Origin: Clostridia bacterium
GTDB taxonomy: Bacteria; Bacillota; Clostridia; Oscillospirales; Ruminococcaceae
Length of the DNA stretch: 10,733 nucleotides
NCBI GenBank assembly: GCA_003246805.1
Contig: QKDG01000061.1
Coordinates: forward strand, 1 to 10,733
Direction of reading: 5' to 3'
Shown: in pieces, positions 1-5,201 of the stretch
How the letters are laid out: each line of letters begins with the position of its first letter
How positions within the stretch are numbered: the first letter of the stretch is position 1
Translations under genes and position numbers: made by a program
Notes under the pieces: generated by a model
What the model saw: the letters and a program-made list of their open reading frames with translations, nothing else
Told to the model about the DNA's origin: nothing
Databases searched by the model: none

Positions 1-125
1 ATCGGATTAGCCTCAAAAAGATATTTATCAAAATATTCATTTGAAATCTGCCCTGAACGCAGCTTGAATTCACCTGTTATATGTGAAAGCTCATAAATCT
101 TTTTTGCGATTTCGCTTTTATTCAT
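1..125 (-). CDS. pyrE: Orotate phosphoribosyltransferase, N-terminal part (cut by left edge)
   Basis: The first 41 residues are visible, from the ATG at 125 down to the window edge. They contain the stretch TGEFKLRSGQISNEYFDKYL at about residues 17-36, which I recognise as the N-terminal signature of PyrE, the enzyme that joins orotate to PRPP to make OMP in pyrimidine synthesis. The catalytic loop and PRPP-binding motif lie outside the window. The start is supported by AAAGGAG at 136-142, ten bases upstream. Only 18 bases separate it from the tpiA stop codon, so its ribosome site sits directly against the end of tpiA and the two are probably co-transcribed. Linkage of pyrE to tpiA rather than to other pyr genes is less usual. 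Identity rests on one short region, so related phosphoribosyltransferases cannot be fully excluded. Confidence 0.82.
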   Translation of the reverse strand, partial: MNKSEIAKKIYELSHITGEFKLRSGQISNEYFDKYLFEANP

Positions 126-143
126 TAGTTTAAAACTCCTTTA

Positions 144-911
144 TTACTTTGAAGCTGCTTCTAATAAAACAGCAAAATCTTCAGCTTTTAGTGAAGCACC
201 ACCGATTAAACCGCCATCAATATTCTCTTTTGTAAGAAGTCCAGCAGCATTCTTAGGATTCATAGAACCACCATATTGGATTGTCATAGCGTCAGCATCA
301 GCCTTAGAGTATAGCTTTTCTACAACGCCACGGATATATGCACATACTTCTTCAGCTTGTTCATCTGTTGCTGTTTTTCCTGTTCCGATAGCCCAGACAG
401 GCTCATAAGCGATAACAATATTCTTAATTTCGTCAGCTGTCAAGCCCATTACAGCAACCTTTGTCTGAAGCCCTACAATTTCTTCTGTTATCCCCTGCTC
501 TCTTTCTTCAAGCAATTCACCAACACAAAGAAGAACCTTTAAACCAGCAGCAACAGCAGCCTTTGTCCTCTTATTAACAGTTACATCAGTTTCGCCAAAG
601 TATTGTCTTCTTTCAGAGTGGCCGATAACAACGTATTCAACGCCCATTTCAGTTAGCATATCTGCTGAAATCTCACCAGTGAAAGCTCCGCTTTTTTCAA
701 AGTGACAGTTCTGAGCACCAACCTTGATGTTTGTTCCCTTTGTCAGCTCAACAGCTGTTTCAAGATTTGTGAATGGAACGCATATTACAACGCCACAGGT
801 TGCATTTTTTGCAACAGGAATTAATGCCTCAATCAAAGCCTTAGCCTCAGGGCGTGTTTTGTTCATTTTCCAGTTTCCAGCTATAATGGCTTGTCTTAGT
901 TTTTTGTTCAT
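144..911 (-). CDS. tpiA: Triosephosphate isomerase
   Basis: This 255-residue protein has the usual family length and interconverts dihydroxyacetone phosphate and glyceraldehyde 3-phosphate in cytoplasmic glycolysis. The catalytic set is complete: Asn13 and Lys15 in AGNWKMN, the electrophile His98 in IGHSERR, the catalytic base Glu170 in AYEPVWAIGTGKTAT (the phosphate-gripping loop 6 follows it), and the YGGS phosphate loop at 213-216. The C-terminal GGLIGGASL is also typical. The ATG at 911 is preceded by AAGGAG at 922-927. Upstream lies pgk, as in many Firmicutes, but a strong terminator (957-982) stands between them. tpiA therefore depends on readthrough or on a promoter within the 45 bases after the terminator, where only a weak match (TTTAAA, 17 bases, TAAAAT) is visible. 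pyrE follows 18 bases downstream. Confidence 0.98.
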   Translation of the reverse strand: MNKKLRQAIIAGNWKMNKTRPEAKALIEALIPVAKNATCGVVICVPFTNLETAVELTKGTNIKVGAQNCHFEKSGAFTGEISADMLTEMGVEYVVIGHSERRQYFGETDVTVNKRTKAAVAAGLKVLLCVGELLEEREQGITEEIVGLQTKVAVMGLTADEIKNIVIAYEPVWAIGTGKTATDEQAEEVCAYIRGVVEKLYSKADADAMTIQYGGSMNPKNAAGLLTKENIDGGLIGGASLKAEDFAVLLEAASK

Positions 912-956
912 TTTAAATCGACTCCTTCATATTTTATTATTAAAACATCAGATTTT

Positions 957-982
957 AAAAAAGGCAGGCAATTAAGCCTGCC
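957..982 (-). terminator. Intrinsic terminator after pgk
   Basis: Read on the minus strand, GGCAGGC, a 6-base loop (TTAATT) and GCCTGCC form a perfect 7-bp GC-rich stem at 963-982, followed at once by six T (957-962). The stem can be extended by a G-U and an A-U pair. It begins 12 bases after the pgk stop codon. On the plus strand no T-run follows, so it acts leftward only. It separates pgk from tpiA and probably lowers tpiA-pyrE expression relative to pgk. Confidence 0.9.
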
Positions 983-994
983 CTAAAATTAAAA

Positions 995-2212
995 TTATTT
1001 CTTATTAGCGATTACATCAATACCAGGAAGAACCTTACCCTCAAGATATTCAAGAGAAGCACCGCCACCTGTTGAAATATGGCTCATCTTATCAGCAAAT
1101 CCAAGCTGGATAACAGCAGCAGCTGAATCACCACCACCGATTATTGTTGTTGCATCTGTTTCTGCCAAAGCCTTAGCAACAGCAATTGTTCCCTTTGCAA
1201 GAATTGGGTTCTCGAACACACCCATAGGGCCGTTCCATACAACTGTCTTAGCTTTTTTAACAGCATTTGCAAAAAGCTCCTGTGTTGGGAGACCAATATC
1301 AAGCCCCATCATATCAGCAGGAATTTTATCGGCATCAACCTGGAAAACTTCAATTTCTGCATCTATAGGGTCCGGGAAGTCTCTAGCAACGATTGTTCCG
1401 ATAGGTAGCAATAATTGCTTGCCAAGCTTTTCTGCTTTTTCCATCATTTCTTTACAGTAGTCAATCTTCTCACTGTCAACAAGTGATTTTCCTACTTCAT
1501 AGCCCTTCGCTTTCAAGAATGTATAAGCCATTCCTCCGCCAATGATTAACGTATCGCATTTTTCCAAAAGATTTGAAATAACATTTAGCTTATCAGCAAC
1601 CTTTGCACCACCAAGTATAGCAACGAAAGGACGTTCAGGAACTTCTACAGCATTTCCAAGGTAGTTGATTTCCTTCTGCATCAGGTAGCCTACTGCAGTT
1701 TCTTTAATGTAATCTGTAACACCAGCAGTTGAAGCATGAGCTCTGTGAGCTGAGCCAAAGGCATCCATTACAAAAACATCTGCAAGTGAAGCAAGCTCTT
1801 TGCTGAATTCTGCACCGTTTTTTGTTTCTTCTGAACCTCTGAAACGTGTGTTTTGTAGAAGAACAACGTCGCCTTCATTCATTGCAGCAACTGCAGTTTT
1901 TGCGTTTTCGCCAACAACGCTGTCATCATTTGCGAATACAACGTTCTTGCCAAGAAGCTCAGAAAGCCTTGTTGCAACTGGTGACAATGAGAATTTTTCT
2001 TCAGGTCCATTTTTTGGCTTGCCAAGGTGAGAACAAAGAATTAACTTACCCCCATCTTTAATAAGCTTATTGATTGTAGGCAATGCAGCTGTAATTCTGT
2101 TATCATTTGTAATAACGCCATCCTTTAAAGGAACGTTAAAATCACAACGAACTAAAACTCTCTTTCCTTTAACATTAATGTCATCAACGGTAACCTTATT
2201 TAGTCCTGCCAT
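995..2212 (-). CDS. pgk: Phosphoglycerate kinase
   Basis: This 405-residue protein is slightly longer than the usual ~395 and carries out the ATP-yielding step from 1,3-bisphosphoglycerate to 3-phosphoglycerate. All signature regions are present: RCDFNVP (22-28), SHLGKP (61-66), NTRF (121-124) and AFGSAHRAHAS (151-161) in the substrate-binding N-domain. In the nucleotide-binding C-domain are GGAKV (201-205), WNGPMGVFE (326-334), GGGDSAAA (359-366) and TGGGASLE (381-388). I chose the ATG at 2212 because AAAGGA (2222-2227) lies nine bases upstream and the protein then begins in the family manner (MAGLNKVTVDD). An in-frame ATG at 2230 would add six residues but has no good ribosome site. Its own promoter lies in the 142-base gap after degV. 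gap, which often precedes pgk, is not adjacent here. Confidence 0.98.
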   Translation of the reverse strand: MAGLNKVTVDDINVKGKRVLVRCDFNVPLKDGVITNDNRITAALPTINKLIKDGGKLILCSHLGKPKNGPEEKFSLSPVATRLSELLGKNVVFANDDSVVGENAKTAVAAMNEGDVVLLQNTRFRGSEETKNGAEFSKELASLADVFVMDAFGSAHRAHASTAGVTDYIKETAVGYLMQKEINYLGNAVEVPERPFVAILGGAKVADKLNVISNLLEKCDTLIIGGGMAYTFLKAKGYEVGKSLVDSEKIDYCKEMMEKAEKLGKQLLLPIGTIVARDFPDPIDAEIEVFQVDADKIPADMMGLDIGLPTQELFANAVKKAKTVVWNGPMGVFENPILAKGTIAVAKALAETDATTIIGGGDSAAAVIQLGFADKMSHISTGGGASLEYLEGKVLPGIDVIANKK

Positions 2213-2244
2213 ATATATACATCCTTTCATGTAAATCTATTTAA

Positions 2245-2264
2245 GTTGTTAAAATTTAAACAAC
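2245..2264. promoter_or_regulatory. Imperfect 20-bp palindrome in pgk leader, possible operator
   Basis: GTTGTTAAAATTTAAACAAC is an inverted repeat matching its own complement at 18 of 20 positions, with perfect 6-bp outer arms. It begins at the predicted transcription start of pgk (about 2265) and covers roughly +1 to +20, ahead of the ribosome site at 2222-2227. That position suits a repressor operator or a short mRNA hairpin. The regulator is unknown. Such AT-rich palindromes can also arise by chance. Confidence 0.4.
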
Positions 2265-2271
2265 CTATTAT

Positions 2272-2300
2272 ATTTTATACCATTATGCATAATTAATCAA
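2272..2300 (-). promoter_or_regulatory. Predicted sigma-A promoter of pgk
   Basis: On the minus strand TTGATT (2295-2300) and TAAAAT (2272-2277) are separated by 17 bases, a fair match to TTGACA/TATAAT. The predicted start, about 2265, leaves a leader of some 50 bases before the pgk ATG. A second TATAAT at 2267-2272 overlaps but lacks a -35 at the right distance. The spacer contains a perfect 12-bp palindrome, ATTATGCATAAT (2282-2293), which could be a further protein site or chance. Confidence 0.5.
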
Positions 2301-2354
2301 TATTTAAAACCGAAAAATTACGATTTTTTTTTAATACAATTTTGTATATTGAGA

Positions 2355-3233
2355 CTATTCGATGTTCTTTCTTGCTTTGATTGCTATTCCTGCAACCTCT
2401 GCGCCAGCGTTGTTTGAAACAGCTGCACCTATCTGAATAACTAATTCTGGTGGATAACCTACCCTTTTTGTCATTTCTTTTGATAAAACCTCAGCGTGTT
2501 CATCCACACTACCTTTTATAATAATATATGGAGTTTGTGGTATCATATTCTTAGATGCAGTATCAGCAATTGTTGGAATAATATTTTTATTACCCCTGAT
2601 TTTTTCAAGTGTATTTGATGTGCCATCAACCATCTGGATTAATGGCCTTAAACCAAGAAGCTCACCCATAAATGCAGCAGCACAGCTCACCCTGCCAGAA
2701 CGCTTAACCTGTTCTAGTGAATATGGTGAAAAATAAATCTCAACACAAGAAAACCAATCCTTTAAAAAAGCGATTATTTCATCTGAGGAACAACCTTTTT
2801 TTGCTTTTTTTGCAGCCTCAATCACCGCATAGCCATAGCCTGCTGTATATGTAAGTGAATCAACCACATGAATTTTAAACTTATCAATCGCCTGAGGATT
2901 CTCATCATAGAAATTATCTTTAGCCAACAAAGCAGAATTATATGTGTTTGACCCTGTTGAAGAAATTGTAACGCAAATAACTTCGGCATAGCCACTTTCA
3001 AAAATCTCTTTATAAGCCTCGACAAACCTGAATGAAGAAATTTGTGAAGTAACCGGTAATTCCTTGCTTGTTGCAAGCATTTCATAAAATTCTTCATTTG
3101 ATAATGTTTCGCGTTCAATATAATCCTTGCCATCAACTATAATAGGGAAACCTAATACTCTGATATCAAGCGTTTCTTCGTGTTCAGCAGAAATATCACA
3201 GGCAGAATCAGTTAAAATTTTAATTCTTCGCAT
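2355..3233 (-). CDS. DegV family fatty-acid-binding protein
   Basis: This 292-residue DegV family protein has the usual length. Family members bind a fatty acid; some act as FakB, presenting exogenous fatty acids to the kinase FakA. Visible family features are ILTDSACDI at residues 6-14, the TSQ motif at 62-64, the acyl-binding SSTGSNTYNSA at 91-101 and KRSGRVS at 177-183. The C-terminal motif, usually close to HxGPGxxGI, is changed here to NNAGAEVAGI (274-283), so lipid preference or partner may differ. I chose the ATG at 3233 because GGAGG (3239-3243) is five bases upstream. That ribosome site lies inside the last codons and stop of trmL, and only two bases separate the two reading frames, so translation is probably coupled. 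No fakA-like gene is in the window. No clear terminator follows. Confidence 0.93.
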   Translation of the reverse strand: MRRIKILTDSACDISAEHEETLDIRVLGFPIIVDGKDYIERETLSNEEFYEMLATSKELPVTSQISSFRFVEAYKEIFESGYAEVICVTISSTGSNTYNSALLAKDNFYDENPQAIDKFKIHVVDSLTYTAGYGYAVIEAAKKAKKGCSSDEIIAFLKDWFSCVEIYFSPYSLEQVKRSGRVSCAAAFMGELLGLRPLIQMVDGTSNTLEKIRGNKNIIPTIADTASKNMIPQTPYIIIKGSVDEHAEVLSKEMTKRVGYPPELVIQIGAAVSNNAGAEVAGIAIKARKNIE

Positions 3234-3235
3234 AT

Positions 3236-3733
3236 TTACCTCCAACTATATTTTGTTAGAAAGCCCTTGGTGTTAAGTTCGGGGAAGTTCCATTGCCTTA
3301 AAACCTCATATGCTGCAATAGCAACTGAGTTTGACAGGTTAAGGCTGCGAAGCTCCGGCTTCATTGGAATACGGACACAAGTTTCCTGATTATTATATAA
3401 TAACTCCTCAGGTAATCCTTTATCCTCTCTCCCAAAAATTATATAAGAATTATTGGGATACTTTATTTCAGAATAAACCTTTTGCCCTTTGGTTGTAAAA
3501 TAAAAAAAATCGCCTTTGTTTTTAGAAAAAAAATCTTCAATATTCTCATAATACTTTACATTCAACTTATCCCAGTAGTCAAGACCAGCACGCTTTAAGG
3601 TTTTGTCAGAAATTTCAAACCCCATAGGCTTTATAAGATGTAGCTGTGCACCCGTTACAGCACAAGTTCTTGAAATATTGCCAGTGTTCTGGGGAATTTG
3701 TGGTTCAACAAGTACTATATTCAAAGAATACAT
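3236..3733 (-). CDS. trmL: tRNA (cytidine(34)-2'-O)-methyltransferase, TrmL family
   Basis: This 165-residue protein is a SPOUT-class methyltransferase (deep trefoil knot, SAM-dependent, usually a dimer). TrmL methylates the 2'-O of the wobble base C34/U34 in tRNA-Leu isoacceptors. The three SPOUT motifs are clear: NTGNISRTC (16-24) with the conserved Arg, IIFGREDKGLP (98-108) and RIPMKPELRSLNLSNSVAIA (121-140), the SAM-binding knot. IKPMGFEISDKTLKRAGLDYW (34-54) is also typical of this subfamily. The ATG at 3733 follows AGGAGAG at 3739-3745. The stop codon overlaps the degV ribosome site, so the two genes form one transcription and translation unit. The exact tRNA substrate is assigned by family, not shown by the sequence. 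Confidence 0.95.
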   Translation of the reverse strand: MYSLNIVLVEPQIPQNTGNISRTCAVTGAQLHLIKPMGFEISDKTLKRAGLDYWDKLNVKYYENIEDFFSKNKGDFFYFTTKGQKVYSEIKYPNNSYIIFGREDKGLPEELLYNNQETCVRIPMKPELRSLNLSNSVAIAAYEVLRQWNFPELNTKGFLTKYSWR

Positions 3734-3745
3734 TGTATCTCTCCT

Positions 3746-3774
3746 ATTATATCATAAAGATATTGCCATATCAA
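3746..3774 (-). promoter_or_regulatory. Predicted sigma-A promoter of trmL-degV
   Basis: On the minus strand TTGATA (3769-3774), a 17-base spacer and TATAAT (3746-3751) with an upstream TG (extended -10, TGATATAAT at 3746-3754) give a near-consensus promoter. The expected start is about 3739, only six bases before the trmL ATG, so this transcript would lose most of the AGGAGAG ribosome site (3739-3745). Either the real start is elsewhere or the transcript is nearly leaderless. Confidence 0.6.
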
Positions 3775-3785
3775 TAATTGATATG
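3767..3785. promoter_or_regulatory. Perfect 19-bp palindrome over the trmL -35 box, possible operator
   Basis: CATATCAATAATTGATATG has two perfect 9-bp arms around one central A. It covers the predicted -35 hexamer of trmL (3769-3774) and extends upstream, a common position for a repressor or activator site. No second copy was seen in the window, so no regulator can be named. Confidence 0.45.
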
Positions 3786-3875
3786 AAAATCTTGTAATAT
3801 TACTTATACTGTTAATTTTTATAATATTTATTACTTTTATAATATTTGATAACCCAGATATAAAAATTATTAAAC

Positions 3876-3891
3876 ATACTAAATTTAGTAT
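3876..3891. repeat. Perfect 16-bp palindrome between pdxK and trmL
   Basis: ATACTAAATTTAGTAT reads the same on both strands with no spacer. It lies 48 bases downstream of the pdxK stop and about 100 bases upstream of the trmL promoter. The rest of the 205-base gap is AT-rich and includes a 13-base direct repeat, TTTTATAATATTT, at 3817-3829 and 3835-3847. Purpose unknown; protein site, weak hairpin or chance are all possible. Confidence 0.3.
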
Positions 3892-3917
3892 ATAATATCA
3901 CTGTGTAAACTATTTAA

Positions 3918-3940
3918 AAAATAATGATGCGAATTATTTT
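3918..3940 (-). terminator. Weak terminator-like hairpin at the pdxK stop codon
   Basis: On the minus strand AAAATAAT, a 7-base loop (TCGCATC) and ATTATTTT form a perfect 8-bp stem, followed by two more T. The stem is made only of A-U pairs and its first arm includes part of the pdxK stop codon, so termination would be inefficient. It is the only candidate seen after pdxK. Confidence 0.3.
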
Positions 3941-4799
3941 AAAGATTTTCATATTCCCTTAATATCATATTCTGAATAAGCCAGCTCAAACAAGATTCAA
4001 TCATTATACCATTTCGTGGCTGAGCAGAATAACTGTAAGTAGTTTTTACAGCAATTTCAACAAAGCAGGTCGCACGATTTATTGCTATCGGCAGGCTGTC
4101 ACCCTTTAATAATCCACCAACTAAAACACTTGTGAAGATATCACCTGTTCCAGGATAATTTACAGGAACATAATTGCACTTAACTTTCCAAAAAGAATTG
4201 TACCTTTTATCATAGCCAATGTTGCAGTTTGAACCATCGGCTAATACAACGCTTGTAATCACAACAGTATGAGGGCCTTTTTCAGATAATCTTACAAGCC
4301 AGCTTTTTGCCTGGCTTGATGTCAGAGGTGAAGAAGGAAAATCCTGTTTTAAAAGAATAGCTGCTTCCGTCAGATTTGGCGTAATAATCTCCGCTTTGCT
4401 CACAAGCTCAGACATTCTCTTGCAAAGCTCATTTGTATAGGTTCTGTATAGCTTGCCATGGTCACCCATAACAGGGTCAACAATTTTTAAAGAATCAGGA
4501 TAGCTGTCAAAAAAATCTATACAATGGTCTATCTGACCGCTTGAAGCCAAAAAACCACTATATATACAATCAAAATCTTCGTTCAACCTTTTATAATGAT
4601 TAAGTGCAGGAATGATATAGTCAGTTAAATCGCGCATAACGACATCCCCGAATCCACCAGTATGTGAAGATAAAATAGCCGTAGGAACAGGACAGCACTG
4701 GACGCCCATGGTAGACAAGACTGGTAGGATTACAGTCAGCGAGCATCTTCCTATCCCTGATAAATCGTGTATAGCTGCCACTTTTTTATTTAAATCCAC
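3939..4799 (-). CDS. pdxK: Pyridoxamine/pyridoxal kinase, PfkB-like (ribokinase) superfamily
   Basis: This 286-residue protein matches the usual length of PdxK/PdxY kinases, which phosphorylate pyridoxal, pyridoxine or pyridoxamine in the vitamin B6 salvage pathway. The start VAAIHDLSGIGRCSL (7-21) is characteristic of the Firmicute pyridoxamine kinase group. DPVMGDHGKLY (108-118), TPNLTEA (140-146) and the anion-hole motif GTGD with catalytic Asp220 (217-220) are intact. The start is GTG at 4799, preceded by an unusual G-rich site (GGGGGA, five bases away). No in-frame ATG occurs until residue 31, inside the conserved domain, so GTG is well supported. The symbol is given by family; pdxY is equally possible because the preferred vitamer cannot be read from sequence. 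It is transcribed alone from its own promoter and is divergent from the 58-aa gene at 4970. Confidence 0.9.
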   Translation of the reverse strand: MDLNKKVAAIHDLSGIGRCSLTVILPVLSTMGVQCCPVPTAILSSHTGGFGDVVMRDLTDYIIPALNHYKRLNEDFDCIYSGFLASSGQIDHCIDFFDSYPDSLKIVDPVMGDHGKLYRTYTNELCKRMSELVSKAEIITPNLTEAAILLKQDFPSSPLTSSQAKSWLVRLSEKGPHTVVITSVVLADGSNCNIGYDKRYNSFWKVKCNYVPVNYPGTGDIFTSVLVGGLLKGDSLPIAINRATCFVEIAVKTTYSYSAQPRNGIMIESCLSWLIQNMILREYENL

Positions 4800-4846
4800 A
4801 AAAATCCCCCGATTATTCTGACAACAAATAGCCTTATAATTTAATA

Positions 4847-4875
4847 ATTATATCATATTTTTTTATCTATTACAA
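4847..4875 (-). promoter_or_regulatory. Predicted sigma-A promoter of pdxK
   Basis: On the minus strand TTGTAA (4870-4875), a 17-base spacer and TATAAT (4847-4852) with the extended TG give a good promoter. The expected start is about 4840, a leader of some 40 bases. The -10 is the right half of an inverted repeat, TATAATT-TAAT-AATTATA (4835-4852), so a second TATAAT faces the other way. Confidence 0.65.
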
Positions 4876-4969
4876 TGCATTTTTCGCTTAATTTGACATT
4901 TTAAAGCATGGATAAAAGCTATGATTCTTCAAATAATATCAATGTAAACTGTATTAGGAGGATAATATT

Positions 4970-5146
4970 ATGAATATGGGTCCATTCGTTAAGGGTATGT
5001 CAATAGGAGTAACCGTTGGAGCAATTACCTATGCTATGACAAGAACAGGTAACAGCAATCCTACAAAAAGAATGAAGAGAACAGCAAGCAAAGCATTGAA
5101 AACAATGGGAACAATTGTTGACAAAATATCCTATATGATGAAGTAG
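4970..5146 (+). CDS. Small conserved-looking basic protein, 58 aa, function unknown
   Basis: ATG at 4970 is preceded by a perfect AGGAGG (4956-4961) eight bases away, and the frame runs 58 codons to TAG at 5144-5146, directly followed by a strong terminator. This gene-like setting supports real expression. The protein has a Gly-rich, mostly hydrophobic N-terminal segment (about residues 4-23, FVKGMSIGVTVGAITYAM) with small-residue spacing that suits membrane insertion. A strongly basic stretch follows (TKRMKRTASKALK, 32-44), then a short amphipathic end containing Met-rich YMMK. The layout recalls small YtxH-like proteins, but I cannot assign a family. It has no cysteines, and no leader-peptide or toxin signature was recognised. 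It is divergent from pdxK and convergent with pcrA, standing alone as a monocistronic gene. No good promoter was found: TTGACA at 4893-4898 has no -10 at a normal distance. Confidence 0.8.
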   Translation: MNMGPFVKGMSIGVTVGAITYAMTRTGNSNPTKRMKRTASKALKTMGTIVDKISYMMK

Positions 5147-5176
5147 AAAAAGCCCCTGCTAAGCGGGGGCTTTTTT
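5147..5176. terminator. Bidirectional intrinsic terminator between the 58-aa gene and pcrA
   Basis: A-run, GCCCCTGC, a 3-base loop (TAA) and GCGGGGGC, T-run form a hairpin that begins at the base after the stop codon of the 58-aa gene. With the A/T runs paired the stem reaches 13 bp, including one G-U. Six T follow on the plus strand (5171-5176) and five T on the minus strand (complement of 5147-5151). It lies 25 bases beyond the pcrA stop, so it can end both convergent transcripts. Confidence 0.95.
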
Positions 5177-5201
5177 CTTTAAATATTATGTTTATTTAAC
5201 T

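Noticed and set aside
2296..2354. Possible terminator after degV (ATACAA/TTGTAT at about 2335-2348)
   Set aside because: The loop would be only two to four bases, the stem is short and AU-only, and A rather than T follows on the minus strand.
2822..3136. A 104-codon frame on the minus strand within degV
   Set aside because: It overlaps degV in another frame and its composition is that of a frame shadow; degV itself is intact and conserved.
4893..4925. TTGACA (4893-4898) and TATGAT (4920-4925) as promoter of the 58-aa gene
   Set aside because: The spacer is 21 bases, too long for sigma-A. No better pair or clear sporulation-sigma site was found, so the promoter is left unassigned.
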